From assembly GCF_036785885.1 (NCBI RefSeq), contig NC_092320.1, positions 13,145,557-13,209,556 on the forward strand: a stretch of 64,000 nt of DNA. The letters run 5' to 3'. The position numbers and the translations under genes were made by a program. This document shows, piece by piece, positions 10,101 through 22,783 of the stretch (positions are counted from its first letter, which is position 1; each line of letters begins with the position of its first letter). The DNA comes from Coffea arabica (lineage: Eukaryota > Streptophyta > Magnoliopsida > Gentianales > Rubiaceae). Below the pieces are notes generated by a model. That model ran no database searches. It was not told the origin of the DNA and saw nothing but the letters and a program-made list of their open reading frames with translations.

Positions 10101-13100
10101 GCAAGCTCGTGGAGAGTAGGCATCATAATTATAGTTGTATTCATCGTTAATTATCATGTCCATTTATTTGGCTGCAATTTTAATTGTTGCGAGTTTGACA
10201 AGCCATCAATTATATTGATGCAACATGCAGTGAAATAAGTACTTTACAGTACGTACGTGGGGGAGAGAGAGTGGAGACTCTGCTAATATTCTCTATTAAC
10301 TTGGCAGTGTTGTACTGTGACGTACTTTTTTGTGGTTTAAGAAAAAAATAATAAAACTAACAACCCCAAGTCTATACTATGGCGTATTAGTGTTGTATTA
10401 ATTTCCATGTCACAATAATATTACACTAACAGATTAATTAGGTTCATCTGCAATATTCAGAACTCAGTTCAGTTTTAATACTGAAAGGTGTTTCAAGAAA
10501 ATTTATAATAAGCTTTTGTCACTAAATTTGCTAGTAGTGGAAGCTGATGACTTATAATTAGCAATGTTTAGAATGGCTTCCATTAATTGAAATCCATGAT
10601 TTAAAGAAATCGTGTATATATATATATATAGTTACCCGTAGAATTAATGTGAACTAATTGATTACCTAAAATTTTGAAATTGATTGACAGATTTGAATTG
10701 TAAATTCCTGTGTATAGGGTCAAATCATACGCAATAAATTGAGGGTTATTACAACTAGTCGAATAAGTTTAACAAGCAGGATGAGATGATGAGATATAAA
10801 ATTTTTTTATAGTGAACCACAAATAGTTAACATCACGTCAATTTTTTGCTGTTCTATACATCAATAAGTGGCAATAGCATTTCCCATCGTTGTGATTTCT
10901 TAAGTTAAGAAATAGTTAAGAAGTGTATTAGATTATTAGTAAAATAAAAAAAAATTCACAGTCTAAACCTAAACATTATTGACTTTTAATTATTGCAACA
11001 GATGGGCAAATTCATTTGGCTAACAAAGTTCGAGTACGTAATAGAATTTTTTGAATATTGAGAGATGTATAGAATCTTGAAGGGAAGTGACTGATTAGCA
11101 ATATATAAACTTAGCCGAAGTATCGATTAAGGATCGCGGCCAGGCTGCTCATCCTGATAACCATATATTTATTAGATTGAGCAAATCATAATCCACATAC
11201 CCAACGGTTCATGCTTCTAATCAATTAAGAAAACAATAATTACGAGGGAAAATTGTTTAAAACATCCCTCGTATTTAGTTAAATGAATTTTGCCGTCCTT
11301 CACTTTAAAAATTGTAACTTTACCTCCCTAACAATACCAAGTCGATAAAATTTAGTTCCAACCCAAATTTTGTTTTATCAATTTTACTCTAACTTTGTCA
11401 TATGACTCATACATGATCATTTTCTTTGGAGCAAAAAGATTAAATTTCATTTGTAATTAAATAAATGATATGATCTATATCCATTTTTATCCCTAAAAAA
11501 GTAGGATTGGCCCGAATCATATTAATTTTTTCCCATAAAAGTAAAATTTGATCCAATCCATATTCATTTTTATCACTAAAAAAAAGTGGAATCTAACCTT
11601 TTTGTACATCAAAATAATTGTATGTGGATCACTTTATGATTTCAAACTAAAAAGTGATTAAAAACTTAGGTTGAAATCAAAATTTTACTAACTTAAATTT
11701 GTGAATAACGTATAATTAATATTTTAAAAATAAATGAAGAAAAAAATTCATTTGATAAAATATGAGCGATATTTTCAACTATTTTTCCTGTACATAAGAC
11801 AACCATTTTCATCGACAATAATAATGTTAGTACAGCGAAGCATTCACGTAGTTGCACTCGACTGCCGTGTGTTGACAGAATCGATGAGTGGTCAAGCATT
11901 TCTTCGTTGAACAAAATAAAAGGGATCCAGTTCACAACTCTTGAGTACAAATTAATGGGCGTGTTCATATGGTGGTGGGAAGTGGGAACTCGATTTTCCT
12001 GTAGTATTATAATTGGAGTTGCTTGTTAGGTTTGGTCTAGTCAAAAACTCTTTACTTGCAAGCAAATACATAATTAATCTCACATTCTATCTTATTTTTT
12101 AAGATTAATTATTTTAATACCACCACCACACCCACCCACCAAGAATAATATATCAATCCATTGACCATTAACTGGAACAACATTTATTTAGAAAAACAAT
12201 AGCCATTATTTACTTTAGAAAAACTCCGAGATAAATGGACCAAATGTTTGTGGCTTTGCTTTGGAACTCCACTCCACATCCATCTTACATACATAAGCAT
12301 CTGCTAAACACAAAATAAGCCCTCTATCTTACAAGTATTGCTGTAGCATGGACTTTTACCGTTTCTTTTGGTTAAATGGAGTTTGTGTCTAATCAATATT
12401 TTACATTGGTACCTGTGGTAAGAGCTAGTGAATAGAAAAAGGAACTTTAAAAGAACTCTACAAAAAAAAAAAGTGAAAATGAACACAATTTTAAGATTTT
12501 GTTTTTTTTTGGGTATTACAGACAAAGAATTCACAATAATGAGAGAGCAATACATATAAATTACGATTCAACGATATTACAAAATAACAGACAAATGGTG
12601 GGATAAATACTAACATATAAGTGATATAACTAAAAAAAAAAAAACTTGTATATATCGCGATTTAAATCTAGATTGAGATGATTTCAAATAAAATAATTTG
12701 TTTCACGAATTTCAATCATTTTTTTTTATCTTTACAGTAATTATCTCAAATAAACTCTTATTCAAACAAACCCCTAGATCTCTAAGTGTCGTCGAAACTT
12801 CTGGTCACGGGACGAAAACCTCATCGATACAAATATACACGTAAAAGAAGATAAAGAAAAAAATACATTTTGTTTAACATACATTTATGTGAATGAATGG
12901 ATAAGCCTTGCATGTCCTGCAATAAAAGCATTTATGAATGCGTGCATTGAAATTTTGCCAGTGAATTTACCCCCCCCCCCCCCAAAAAAGCCATCAATAA
13001 TCCCCGTGGTACAGTTATAGCTGTAAAGCCAAGCTGGCAAGGAGTGCTGCAGACTACATAGTACCAACTATCACACTATACAGAGGGGATGGATTAGAAA

Positions 13101-16100
13101 TTAACATCGATTGTGTACTACTTAACGTCCTCTTCAGCGTGATCTAAAAGTCAGCATGTGTTTTGAACTCGACTGTAAATTTTTCTTAGATAGTATGTGT
13201 ATGCGTGTTTATCTACTGTTGTTGGTGGATTAGAAATTAGCAGAGACTGTGATGAGGGAAGGGATGGAGAAGTCAAATGCAGAAAAGAGCACCGCCCATA
13301 TCCTCCAAACCTGGAGAAGTGGGGACCAACACCGCCTGGCATTTTCCGGTTCCGCGTTTTTTCTCTGGTATCGTCTCTGTCCAGAGCCAGAAACCGGTCG
13401 CCTCGAGTGCTCCTTGTAATTAAGTAGTTTTGATTAAACTGAAATTTAAAAATAAAAATATGAAATTTGAATTCACCGAGTTATTTGACTATTAAATATT
13501 AAATTAATATATTTAAATATATATATATCACATTAAGTGATAAATTATATTATTTAGAGCAAATTTTATCTAAAGAATTTAGTATGACTTTTATGTCCTA
13601 TTTTTTTTTGTTATCAAATATGTTTGAATATATTAAAATTTGAATTCATTGAATTTAAATACTAAATTACAAGCAGGGGCTTGATGTCACGGTTGACGCG
13701 GGATCAGCCAATGAGATGGCCCCATGCTGTAGAATGAATGATTCCACTAAAAATGGTTTTTACAAATTAAACTTTTTTTTTCCTTTAAAAATAAAAGTCT
13801 TTCTTTAGCTATTGCACTCTTTTGAGGAGTATTGCCACAAAAATCGACGGCACAAATCACGACATGCCTGTACTACTTATAATTTATGGAAGTAAGAGAA
13901 AAATCATATACAAATAGAGGAGATAAAAAAATATATATATAAAACTATGACATGAACACGCATCATATTGTAAATTATCATTCTATTTTAGGTACATGAC
14001 GACAGTTGTTTGCGTAACTCCTTGACATGTTAATTAAAATTTTGAATTTTTTGGGCAAATTTTTTTTTTTTTTATGTTTTTAGGATGTTGACCGGCGGAT
14101 TATTAGAGAAAAATAATTTGATTGATATTTCTTTTCCATTTCACGCCTTCGAGAAACTGACGTATTCATCAGTTACCACGCCATAAGAATTTTTTAGAAT
14201 TGAACAGGTATGGCTATTCCAGAATTTATACCCCTCTATGTTGTTGATGAAAAAGAGTTGGGCAGATGAAAGGTGCAAGGCACTGAAGTTTGTAAAGGAA
14301 TAAAAAAAAATACTTAGCACGGAAGTTTTGATCTGCACTCAAAAACTTTAAAAAGTAACAGACAAGTGACATTTGACGTCCAAGAAGAAGTCCAAAGGCA
14401 TGTTGAGCATTTGGTTGGAACCCAATTATTTTTATCTCTCTCTCTCTCTGATCAGATTGAGTCAAGTGAAGATAACTATCTGTTATCTGGATGTCTATCC
14501 ATGAACGTGAGGAAGTGATACACACTGCAGAATCCGATTGAGATTGTGCAAGTAAAATTGCTAAATAGTCCCTGAAGTATTTAGCATATAATCTCAACCC
14601 TACAAACATTTGGAACTTTTTGCTGCCTTTTACCAATTTGATATTTTGCTTGGGCATTTGAAACATCCGTAGATTTTCTTCCAAAAAGTTAAACATTGCA
14701 AACAAATTATAGGTGAAAGAAAATTAGGGGATATAAGCTTGTCAATCAACCCCAGACTCCCCATTATGAAAAATTTGCAAGTTGGGTAGGAAAAAGAAAT
14801 AATAATATCTAACATCTCAATTCTCATATATGAAGTTTTAGCAGATATTGAAGTTGATTTGAAATGGATTGTTGAAGGCCTTTGCATGTGTTCAATTCCA
14901 GAGTATACCAATTGGCTACATGATGGTGGTGGAGGGGATTTTTTTTTTTTTTTTTTTGGTAAGAAAGAACATGCCTAAAGGAACAAATTGGACTCAAATA
15001 GAAAGAAGTTGGGGGCGCAAGGATGTATGAACAAAAGCTTTAGGACTAAGTAAAAATCAGGGAATACTTTAAGACAAATTTAACCATTTGGCCAAAATAT
15101 ATGATAGGATCCTACAAGATCTTTTGGGATTGGAGCCGTTTATTGAAAAGTACTTCACTTAATAGAAGAGATTTTTAATACAAGAGCTTATTATTTGGAT
15201 ACATTAATTGTTCAGTAAGTACTTATTGTATTAGATAATATGTAATTTTAAATAACTAAATTTGTTAAAATATAGTATAAAATAATACATTTATTTACTT
15301 CATAATATAGGATAAAATAATTAAATTTAATGTTTTATTTTTTAAAACACAAAAATTATTCCAAAAGTACAAAATTTTAGCTTGCTAGAAGCCTAGAAGA
15401 GCTTTTAACACCAAACATCTCAAAAGTTTTATGGAATTATGTTTACCAACCATCTCAAAAGTGTTTTTAGCAATTAAATGTGCTTTGTTTTATCAAAAAT
15501 ACCAAACATTTTAGAAGTGTTTTTTTTTTTAACCAAAGCACCGCAACGCAAACGAGGCCTAAAACGCCTACGAAGTATCAAGTATCAAATCTAGGAGAAG
15601 TGTTTTGAAAGTCTTCAAGTGGCATCTTAAATAAATAATGAAAATTACGAACTTGACAATCACAGGCCGCAAAAGTCCAAGCTCAAATTTGTCAATCACT
15701 GACTTTAAGTAAATTTTTAACTAAAAATTGTCAATTTACTTACTTTAAGTGAATGCTTAGCTCAAAATAATTCCATATACATACGCATAAAACACCAAAA
15801 AAAAAAAGAAAAATGAAATGAAATTTACACATAGTGTGAACTTGAGCCACGTAAGAATTTAATTTACACGTAAACGTGTATACTTTGCCAAGTGGAGCTT
15901 ATTTGGAAACAGTCTAGGCTTAGGTGTTAAATTTTCCAAATACAGTTTAAATACAAGAATTTTGCTGTGTAAATTAAGTAACGGACTCTCACGTCATCAA
16001 CAAATAACTAATAACGAATAACAGAAAATGTTAGAATTTTTCTAATGGATACTCTATAACATATCTAATATTCACCTAATATATCATATATACACATATT

Positions 16101-16120
16101 AACAATTATTATTTTTTCTT
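7160..16120. other. gene-poor AT-rich intergenic stretch
   Basis: No intact gene is supported. Visible content is simple sequence (an AT/AC microsatellite at about 8640-8730, a 15-C run at about 12970, several poly-A/T tracts) and scattered hAT-like MITE debris such as 15150-15560. There is also one exon-like block on the minus strand (9858-9930). Open frames here are short and low in complexity. Confidence 0.6.
9858..9930 (-). other. isolated exon-like block of unknown origin
   Basis: On the minus strand an acceptor (TTTAAACAG) precedes 73 nt open in one frame (starting GDLEPKLLSRQM), followed by a strong donor AGAGAA then GTAAGT. I do not recognise the peptide, and no neighbouring exons in phase were found. 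It may be a remnant of a decayed or captured gene, or chance. Confidence 0.2.
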
Positions 16121-16129
16121 AAATTTATA

Positions 16130-16290
16130 GAATTAATCTTTCATATACTGGCAGTGTGACAGTGTATACACTGTCAGCGTTAGATGAATGATAACTATGC
16201 AAAATTTGAATTTGAAATTCGATTTTTGCACACATGTCATGAATCCAATGGTGATATTGTATACACTTTCAGTGTATATAAGATTTACTC
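16130..16290. mobile_element. 161-bp MITE, family A copy 1, 9-bp target duplication
   Basis: The element contains the palindrome-rich TATACACTGTCAG and TATACACTTTCAGTGTATA blocks seen again at 25056-25375, and ends AGATTTACTC. It is flanked by AAATTTATA at 16121-16129 and 16291-16299. It sits inside a larger repeat (about 16040-16400) that recurs in inverted orientation at about 23690-23890 without this insertion, which serves as an empty-site comparison. A 9-bp duplication suggests a Mutator-like source. Confidence 0.7.
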
Positions 16291-16741
16291 AAATTTATAC
16301 ATTTTTTCTATTTAATCTTATCTACCCTTTCTTATATTTATTTACTTTTTAATTAATCTTATATTTTTAAAAATATAATATCTAAAATATACCTTAAGGG
16401 TACCCGTTGTACATGCTCTTTTTATACGCAATTTTGTGTCTCGAATAACCACATATTTCCTTTAGCAGAAAATTTCCCCCAACATTTTCAATCATTGTAG
16501 CGCGTACAGCCGTAGTCCCAACAGCTAGTCTTTGCAGTAATACACTTATACAACACACAGAACACACACTGATCATTACTTACCTGTTATCCTAATAGTC
16601 AAATCCATTACAGCGTTACAACACAGTCAATGCACTGCTATCTTTACTCGTTCTCACACATTTTCTCTTTTTCCATTTAACCGTGTAAACCAAATGCTAC
16701 AAATAATATATATTAATATATATATGCCCTTCCTTGTACGC

Positions 16742-16819
16742 CAAATAAATTTAGTATGTTTTAAAATGGGTAAAAAAATTCAAATAAATTTAGTATGTTT
16801 TTAAATGGGTAAAAAAATT
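16742..16819. repeat. two-copy 39-bp direct tandem repeat
   Basis: Two nearly identical 39-bp units (16742-16780 and 16781-16819), each containing TTTAGTATG and GGGTAAAAAAATT, directly abut. They differ by about one substitution. No coding role is seen. Confidence 0.75.
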
Positions 16820-17109
16820 TTAAGTTTGTTTAATTATTTTACCAATTCAAAGGTCATGTCTCCAACTACTTAGTTAAAAAAATTCAAAAAAAGTAATTAT
16901 TCTCACGAGTTAGCCAACAATCATTAACGAGTAGTTAGTATATCTTTGTATGTGTGTTTCACATAAATATTAATATATATATATACCAAATTATTTTAGT
17001 AGTCTTTCTAAAATAAATGTAAAATTTGAGTTCATTTAACTATTTTACAAATCAAGTTGTCTTATCTCCAGCAACAAAACAAGAAATTCAAAAGGTAATT
17101 CCAGCCAAT

Positions 17110-17262
17110 TACCCTTGTTTGGATTGTGATTTTTTGTAGAAAATTTTTTATATTTTTCGTAAATATATTTTTCAATCATTTTTTTACATCACATTCATCA
17201 AAATCGTTAAAGTACATTTTTCTATACAAAAAACTTCTAAAAATAGCAATCAAAACGGGCAT
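17110..17262. mobile_element. short hAT-like MITE
   Basis: The left end CCTTGTTTGGATTGTGATTT pairs with the reverse complement of the right end (GCCCGTTTTGATTGCTATTT), a typical hAT-type GTTTGG terminal pattern around an AT-rich palindromic interior. Target-site duplication was not confirmed. Confidence 0.4.
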
Positions 17263-18041
17263 AACCTACATAAAATATTTCATTTGCTTTTTGAGAAAAA
17301 TATAGCAATTAAGTTTATATAATTAATGTTATCAATAAAACCGTCATGTTTCTAATGACTAAACTAAGAAATTCAAGAAGGCAGATCAGTCAGATCACAG
17401 ATTACCTACAAAACAAGCCCATAACCTCATAAATATTTTGAGAATATTTTCGTCATGTTTTACTTAATATAAAAATATGCTTGATAATGATAATTTTTTT
17501 TTGAAGGACTGATAATAAAATTGAGCTCGAAAAGAATTCTTTTTTTGTAAACGCCATAAGATGATAATCATAGTGGCTTGACGTCATAATCTTTATTATT
17601 ATCATCTTAATTCACACGTCCATTATGTATATAAGTTGTCACGTACATCATATATGCATTCTTACGTATAATATACCATCCTCTCCGTAGGGGGGACAAG
17701 TAATCCCAAATCTAAAATACCGCTTCTGTTCCCCTGCTCCCCGTCCCTTCCTTTCGTCGAAATTCCCTCACTGATTGGCTGTCCTCTGTGCCTGTCCCAT
17801 TCCCCACTGACCCTTTTCCCTCTCTTCGGAATGAGATCCTACGCAAATACCTTCCCATACCAAAAATGAAAAAACCAACAATATAATAAAAAGAAAGAAA
17901 AAAATAAATAAAAAGGAAAAGTTTCTCATTTACCATTTCTCATTTTCCAGTTCGATTAGTTTATTTCCTCCCTCGCATCCAGCCGTCCTTCCTTTAACGC
18001 GTTCACGCGTAGACTTGTCTCCTGCTTTTGTGGTCTCCCAC

Positions 18042-18055
18042 ACTATATATATATC
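18042..18055 (+). promoter_or_regulatory. TATA box of the epimerase gene
   Basis: ACTATATATATATC lies about 220 bp before the epimerase ATG. It is followed by CT-rich sequence (CTCACCACCATCCCCC and later TTCTTCTCC), typical of a plant transcription start and leader. Confidence 0.5.
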
Positions 18056-18267
18056 TCACCACCATCCCCCTCCCCTCCTTAACAGGTGCAGGCCTTTCTT
18101 CTCCGCCATCTCTGCATCTGTTTAAAATTTTTGGCTTTTTTTTTTTCAAGAAAATACAATAATCCCAATTTCACTTCCATTTCTCTTGATTCCAGCAAAA
18201 ATATTTCGAGAAAAAAAAATCTTTTTCTGCCACTGATAACAAATAAATAGTTAGCAAGAAACAAATA

Positions 18268-19569
18268 ATGCCGTCATTGGAGGAAGAACTTTTCCCATCA
18301 ACGCCGGGGAAGTTCAAGGATAGAGGAGGAGCCCATAGCATGAACCGGCAGTTCTACAGATGTTTCGCTTCGACGAGTACCATGTTCTTATGGGCTCTTT
18401 TCTTGATTGCTCTGACTGCGTCGTACTTGAGTTTCCAATCTTTCGTGGACTCCGGCTCCCGTTATTTCTCCTCCGCTTGGGGTGGCCACCATTGGGAGAA
18501 ACAAGTTAAGAGCTCTGCCCAGATCCACCGGGCCAACGGGTTTTCCGTTCTCGTCACAGGTGCAGCCGGTTTCGTCGGGTCCCACGTCTCCCTCGCTTTA
18601 AAGAAACGGGGAGACGGCGTCGTTGGGTTCGACAACTTCAACAACTACTACGACCCGTTGTTGAAGAAGGCCAGAAAAGCGCTTTTAAACTCGCACAACG
18701 TTTTTATCGTGGAGGGAGATGTCAACGACGCTAAGTTGATAGCGAAGCTCTTCGACATTGTGGAGTTTACCCACGTGATGCATTTGGCGGCTCAAGCCGG
18801 CGTCCGATACGCCATGGAGAATCCTCATTCTTATGTTCATAGCAATATAGCCGGCTTGGTCACCCTTTTAGAGGCTTGCAAGAACGCCGATCCTCAGCCG
18901 GCTATTGTTTGGGCCAGCTCCAGTTCTGTTTACGGGTTGAATGAAGACGTTCCCTTTTCCGAATCGGATCGTACTGACAGACCCGCTTCTCTCTACGCCG
19001 CAACCAAGAAGTCCGGTGAAGCTATTACGCACACTTACAATCATATCTACGGGTTGAGCATTACCGGGCTGAGGTTTTTCACGGTTTACGGGCCCTGGGG
19101 AAGACCCGACATGGCGTACTTCTCCTTTACCAAGGGTATCCTGCAAGGCAAACCGATTACGATCTACCGGGGCAAGAACCGGGTGGACTTGGCCCGGGAC
19201 TTTACGTACATTGATGACGTGGTGAAAGGGTGCGTGGCGTCGCTGGACACTGCCAAGAAGAGTACCGGGTCGGGCGGGAAGAAACGGGGCCCGGCTCAGT
19301 ATCGGATCTTCAACTTGGGGAACACGTCGCCGGTGACGGTGCCGATGATGGTGGGGATACTGGAGAGGCATCTGAAGGTTAAGGCTAAGAAGAATTACGT
19401 GGATATGCCTGGAAACGGTGACGTTCCGTTCACTCATGCGAATATAAGCTTGGCCCGGAGAGAACTCGGGTATAAGCCCACAACCGATTTACAAACCGGG
19501 TTGAAGAAATTTGTTAAGTGGTATCTCGCATATTACGGCCACAATCATGGCAAGTCTGTAAAGCTATGA
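18268..19569 (+). CDS. GAE: UDP-glucuronate 4-epimerase, Golgi type II membrane protein
   Basis: Interconverts UDP-glucuronate and UDP-galacturonate, the sugar donor for pectin, in the Golgi lumen. The 433-residue frame is uninterrupted, as is usual for plant GAE genes. A short cytosolic N-terminus (1-36) precedes one membrane anchor (about 37-58) and a stem. The SDR-type Rossmann domain starts near 92 with the NAD-binding GAAGFVG (98-104). D122 follows the second strand, and the catalytic set is S217-S220 with Y243 and K247 (YAATK). RFFTVYGPWGRPDMA (269-283) is the substrate-loop signature of this subfamily. The C-terminal region (350-420) carries the usual family text. Codon use is GC-richer than the neighbourhood, as expected for a conserved housekeeping gene. 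The first ATG is used because it supplies the conserved N-terminus. The pyrimidine-rich leader and TATA box at 18042 fit. All expected key residues are present, so it is judged functional. Confidence 0.96.
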   Translation: MPSLEEELFPSTPGKFKDRGGAHSMNRQFYRCFASTSTMFLWALFLIALTASYLSFQSFVDSGSRYFSSAWGGHHWEKQVKSSAQIHRANGFSVLVTGAAGFVGSHVSLALKKRGDGVVGFDNFNNYYDPLLKKARKALLNSHNVFIVEGDVNDAKLIAKLFDIVEFTHVMHLAAQAGVRYAMENPHSYVHSNIAGLVTLLEACKNADPQPAIVWASSSSVYGLNEDVPFSESDRTDRPASLYAATKKSGEAITHTYNHIYGLSITGLRFFTVYGPWGRPDMAYFSFTKGILQGKPITIYRGKNRVDLARDFTYIDDVVKGCVASLDTAKKSTGSGGKKRGPAQYRIFNLGNTSPVTVPMMVGILERHLKVKAKKNYVDMPGNGDVPFTHANISLARRELGYKPTTDLQTGLKKFVKWYLAYYGHNHGKSVKL

Positions 19570-20541
19570 CAGGAGTAAAATTCTTTTCAAAATTTTTTTT
19601 TTTGGGAAAAATTTTTCTGCTGTATTGTAGTTTTTTTTTTTTTTTTTTTTTTTTAATTCTTCTTGTCATGGGAAGAAGAAAGGAATGGAAATGGATAATC
19701 CATGTAAGCAGGATAAAAGGAAAAGAAAGATGAATAGTAGTTACGTTATTCTTTTCTTGAGGAAGAGGAGAGGTGAAGATTGACTCCTTTTTCCTCGGTT
19801 AGAGCTGCCGGTACTTTTTCTCTCTCTCTCTCTCTCTTTTTTTTTTCCCCCCCTCTGTAAAGGATAACAAATTTCACATTTTGGCTGGCCCAGATTTTGC
19901 TTTTCGATCCTTTTTCTCTTTTTTATTTATATTTCTAAAATTTACTAACTGAATGATATAATGCACAGCTTTTTAGCTGAGCTTACATGATCGCTCATTT
20001 TATCTCAGTTTGATTTGGATTCTTGAATTATTTTACTATAATTGCGGCGGAAAGTTGGCTTTCTCTCATGCGTGTGTGGCCTCCGGCCTCGACTGTATTA
20101 GTTTGAATTTTCATCTTGGCTGAAAATAATTAAGTTGTTTGAACGTTGTTGAATAGCTACTCTTTAACTAATAAGTTGTTTGAGGCACAGTTTGTTTACT
20201 TACGTATGTTGACACCCTTTGTTTAATTAAACACTTCATTAAATAGAATTTTGAAGAACAAGGAACTATGCTTAATTTGAGCGCTATAGTTGGACAGCTT
20301 ATTCGTACTTTTGAAGAATAAACAACTAATATGTTTATTGCGCCGTTAAAATAGTTTACTTATAGTAATAGTTAGGGAAGAGTCGGAGAAGAGTTTTTAG
20401 AGTTTTTTCCATTGAATTTAATTCAGGTTTTGAATCGTGAGTATTATAGTAATTGGGACAGTTTATTCGTAAATTTGCGTGTAGTTTTTTGGTACTTGGG
20501 GGTTCAATTTAGAGTGAAGTGTTAGTTTAAAGTAAAAGTAA

Positions 20542-20858
20542 GGGTTAATTCCACTTTGTCCCCCCCAAACTTTGAACGATTACCCACTTTAGTCCCTAAA
20601 CTTCAAAATGGGATACTTAAATTCCTAAACTTATAAATGCCTCCCACTTAAGTCCCTAAATTTATAAAATGGGACACTTAAATCTCTAAACCCTTATAAA
20701 ATGAGACACTTCGACCACCAACGACATTCAGGATTTGTTAACAATTTTCCTTAGATAGGGGGTATTTATAAGTTTAGGGACTTAAGTGTTCTATTTTGAA
20801 GTTTAGAGACGGAAGAGGGTAATCATCCAAAGTTTGGGGGACAAAGTGGTATTAACCC
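20542..20858. mobile_element. Tourist-like (PIF/Harbinger-type) MITE
   Basis: Terminal inverted repeats GGGTTAATTCCACTTTGTCC (left) and GGGTTAATACCACTTTGTCC (right, reverse-complemented) flank a 317-bp element rich in internal TTTAGGGACTTAAGTG-type repeats. A TAA trinucleotide borders it on both sides (20539-20541 and 20859-20861), the target duplication typical of Tourist-type elements. Confidence 0.75.
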
Positions 20859-22271
20859 TAAAAGTAAAGTGTAAAAATCAACCACATCTCTAGTATGATG
20901 ATGGGAATAATTTAAAATTAACAGACATAATTTTGATAGTAACAGGTTGCATAATTTTTCATTGATCTCAAGGCGGTCAATCAACATTAAATTCAGAGTA
21001 AAATAAAAAAAAATTAACCAATCAATCAAAATATTAAACAAAGTTAGGGTAGCGTAGCGTAGCGTGACGGTTTTTTTTTTTTATTTTTTTTTATCAAAGA
21101 AAAGAATTCCTTTTTCGTAATTGGGGAGATTAGATTAGGTCAGAAAGAATTTTCTAAGGTCGAAAGAGAAAGCTCCATCCTCTCATCAGTCGTCACAGCA
21201 AAAGAGACCGACAGCTAAGTTTGGATTGCATTAGGCCTTGCGACAGCTGAGCAATGAGAAAAAGAGGGAAAGATACCGTGAAAGACGGGTGTATGCAAAA
21301 GGGTCCCACACCATGTGACTGATGTGTAGGCTTCTCTTTATCTCAGCCGTTGGATTGGATGAAAACTGGGGTCTGCGTCCCATCCAAGGGTCCAACTGTA
21401 AAGGTTTTTAAAGAAACGAGCTGAGTAATTGATTGTTTTGTTGATGTTGGATGATGGATGATGCTCTTCTAGCTCGTGGCCTTTTCTTGCCGACACTTGT
21501 GGTAGATTTGGTTTTTTGATCGGCTGTTAATTTTCTTCATTTTCATCTCAGAAATTTTCATCTCCAACATTTGATACCAAAAACAAGCAAGTAGTAAATA
21601 GTAAATAAGGTGTTCTTGTCCTAAATGGGATGGCTCTCTCGGGTTTTGATAAGTCAAAATGATAGTAGCAAATAAATAATATATTCATCTCGTATATCAA
21701 ACTATTTAAGTTCAAAAAATTAAACTTCCATTTTTAAGTTCAATACATGATTGCGATTGATACGCATAAATCTAGCATATCTTTTAAATTACTTTTTTTT
21801 TTTGTTTTTTTGGTCAATACACATTTTTGTTTCTTCTTTCTTTTGCGAGTATGGTCCAAGCAGGGCGTGAGTCAAGTACTGATTTTTGTACTATTCTTTT
21901 GTAGCTGGAGTATTGAGATTTGGCCATTGCAGTGTCCTTATCAACTAGTAATTATTTATTCAGCTAACAGGTGTTAAATGCCGCGCCTCTTCGATTGGAA
22001 TTATAGTAAGTAATGGATATGATGCATACAAAGCATGGCAAAAACCTAATTATGTCACCTAAGAAACTTGGAATTTATGTCCATTCAACGCAGACTTTGC
22101 CTCCACCGACAGTTTGTGATGGTCCCTTGTGTCGATGGTTTTTAGTTCTTTGAAAAATAATTGTGCACGCTGCCACTATATTACAACTTTCGACTTTTGC
22201 CAATAATGAAAATCATGTAACTGAGAGTTTAAAGGTCATGAAAATCATTTAACTGAGTAACTTTAACCGTT

Positions 22272-22472
22272 CCGTGTGAATGGTCCAGCGGTAGCGCCTT
22301 TCACCGGTGACCCTTAAGGTTTCAAGTTTGAGTCTCCGCTCCGTTGGGTTCCTCTGCGCACTTATCGCGTTCGGGTCGGATTGGAGCGCCGGACCCGGGT
22401 CGCAGGGGATTAGTCAGGTCCCGTAAGGATTGATCCGGACACCCCTGTGTCGACAAAAAAAAAAAAAAAAAA
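22272..22472 (+). mobile_element. Au-like tRNA-derived SINE with 13-bp target-site duplication
   Basis: The roughly 200-bp body has a tRNA-like head (GGTCCAGCGGTAGCGCC) and a degenerate B-box region (GGTTTCAAGTTTGAG). It is much more GC-rich than its surroundings and ends CCCTGTGTCGAC followed by an A tract. AACTTTAACCRTT flanks it at 22259-22271 and 22473-22485. The head and the GTGTCGAC-A(n) tail recall plant Au-type SINEs; that assignment is from memory of the family. Confidence 0.8.
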
Positions 22473-22783
22473 AACTTTAACCATTAAATTTGGGTTAAAG
22501 AACTAGGGTAAGTAAAAGGGAGGATAGCAGGGATGGGATAGGCTTAGCCTCTTATTGGCCAAAGATGACCCCTACTAAAATAGTCTAAATCTTACTACTA
22601 TATTGGGCAAAGATAACCGATGGTCTATAACCCATACATCGATACAGATGATCTACAAGTAGTGATAGAGTATTATTTAAAATAATTATTATAGATGTGA
22701 TGTATGTGAAATAAAAAATAATTGAAAATATAAAAAGGTGAATTGAGAAATGTGTTTATGATGCAAGCGAAATATTATGGATT

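Noticed and set aside
18868..19437. 189-codon minus-strand frame across the epimerase gene
   Set aside because: It is an antisense shadow of the GC-rich, highly conserved epimerase coding sequence.
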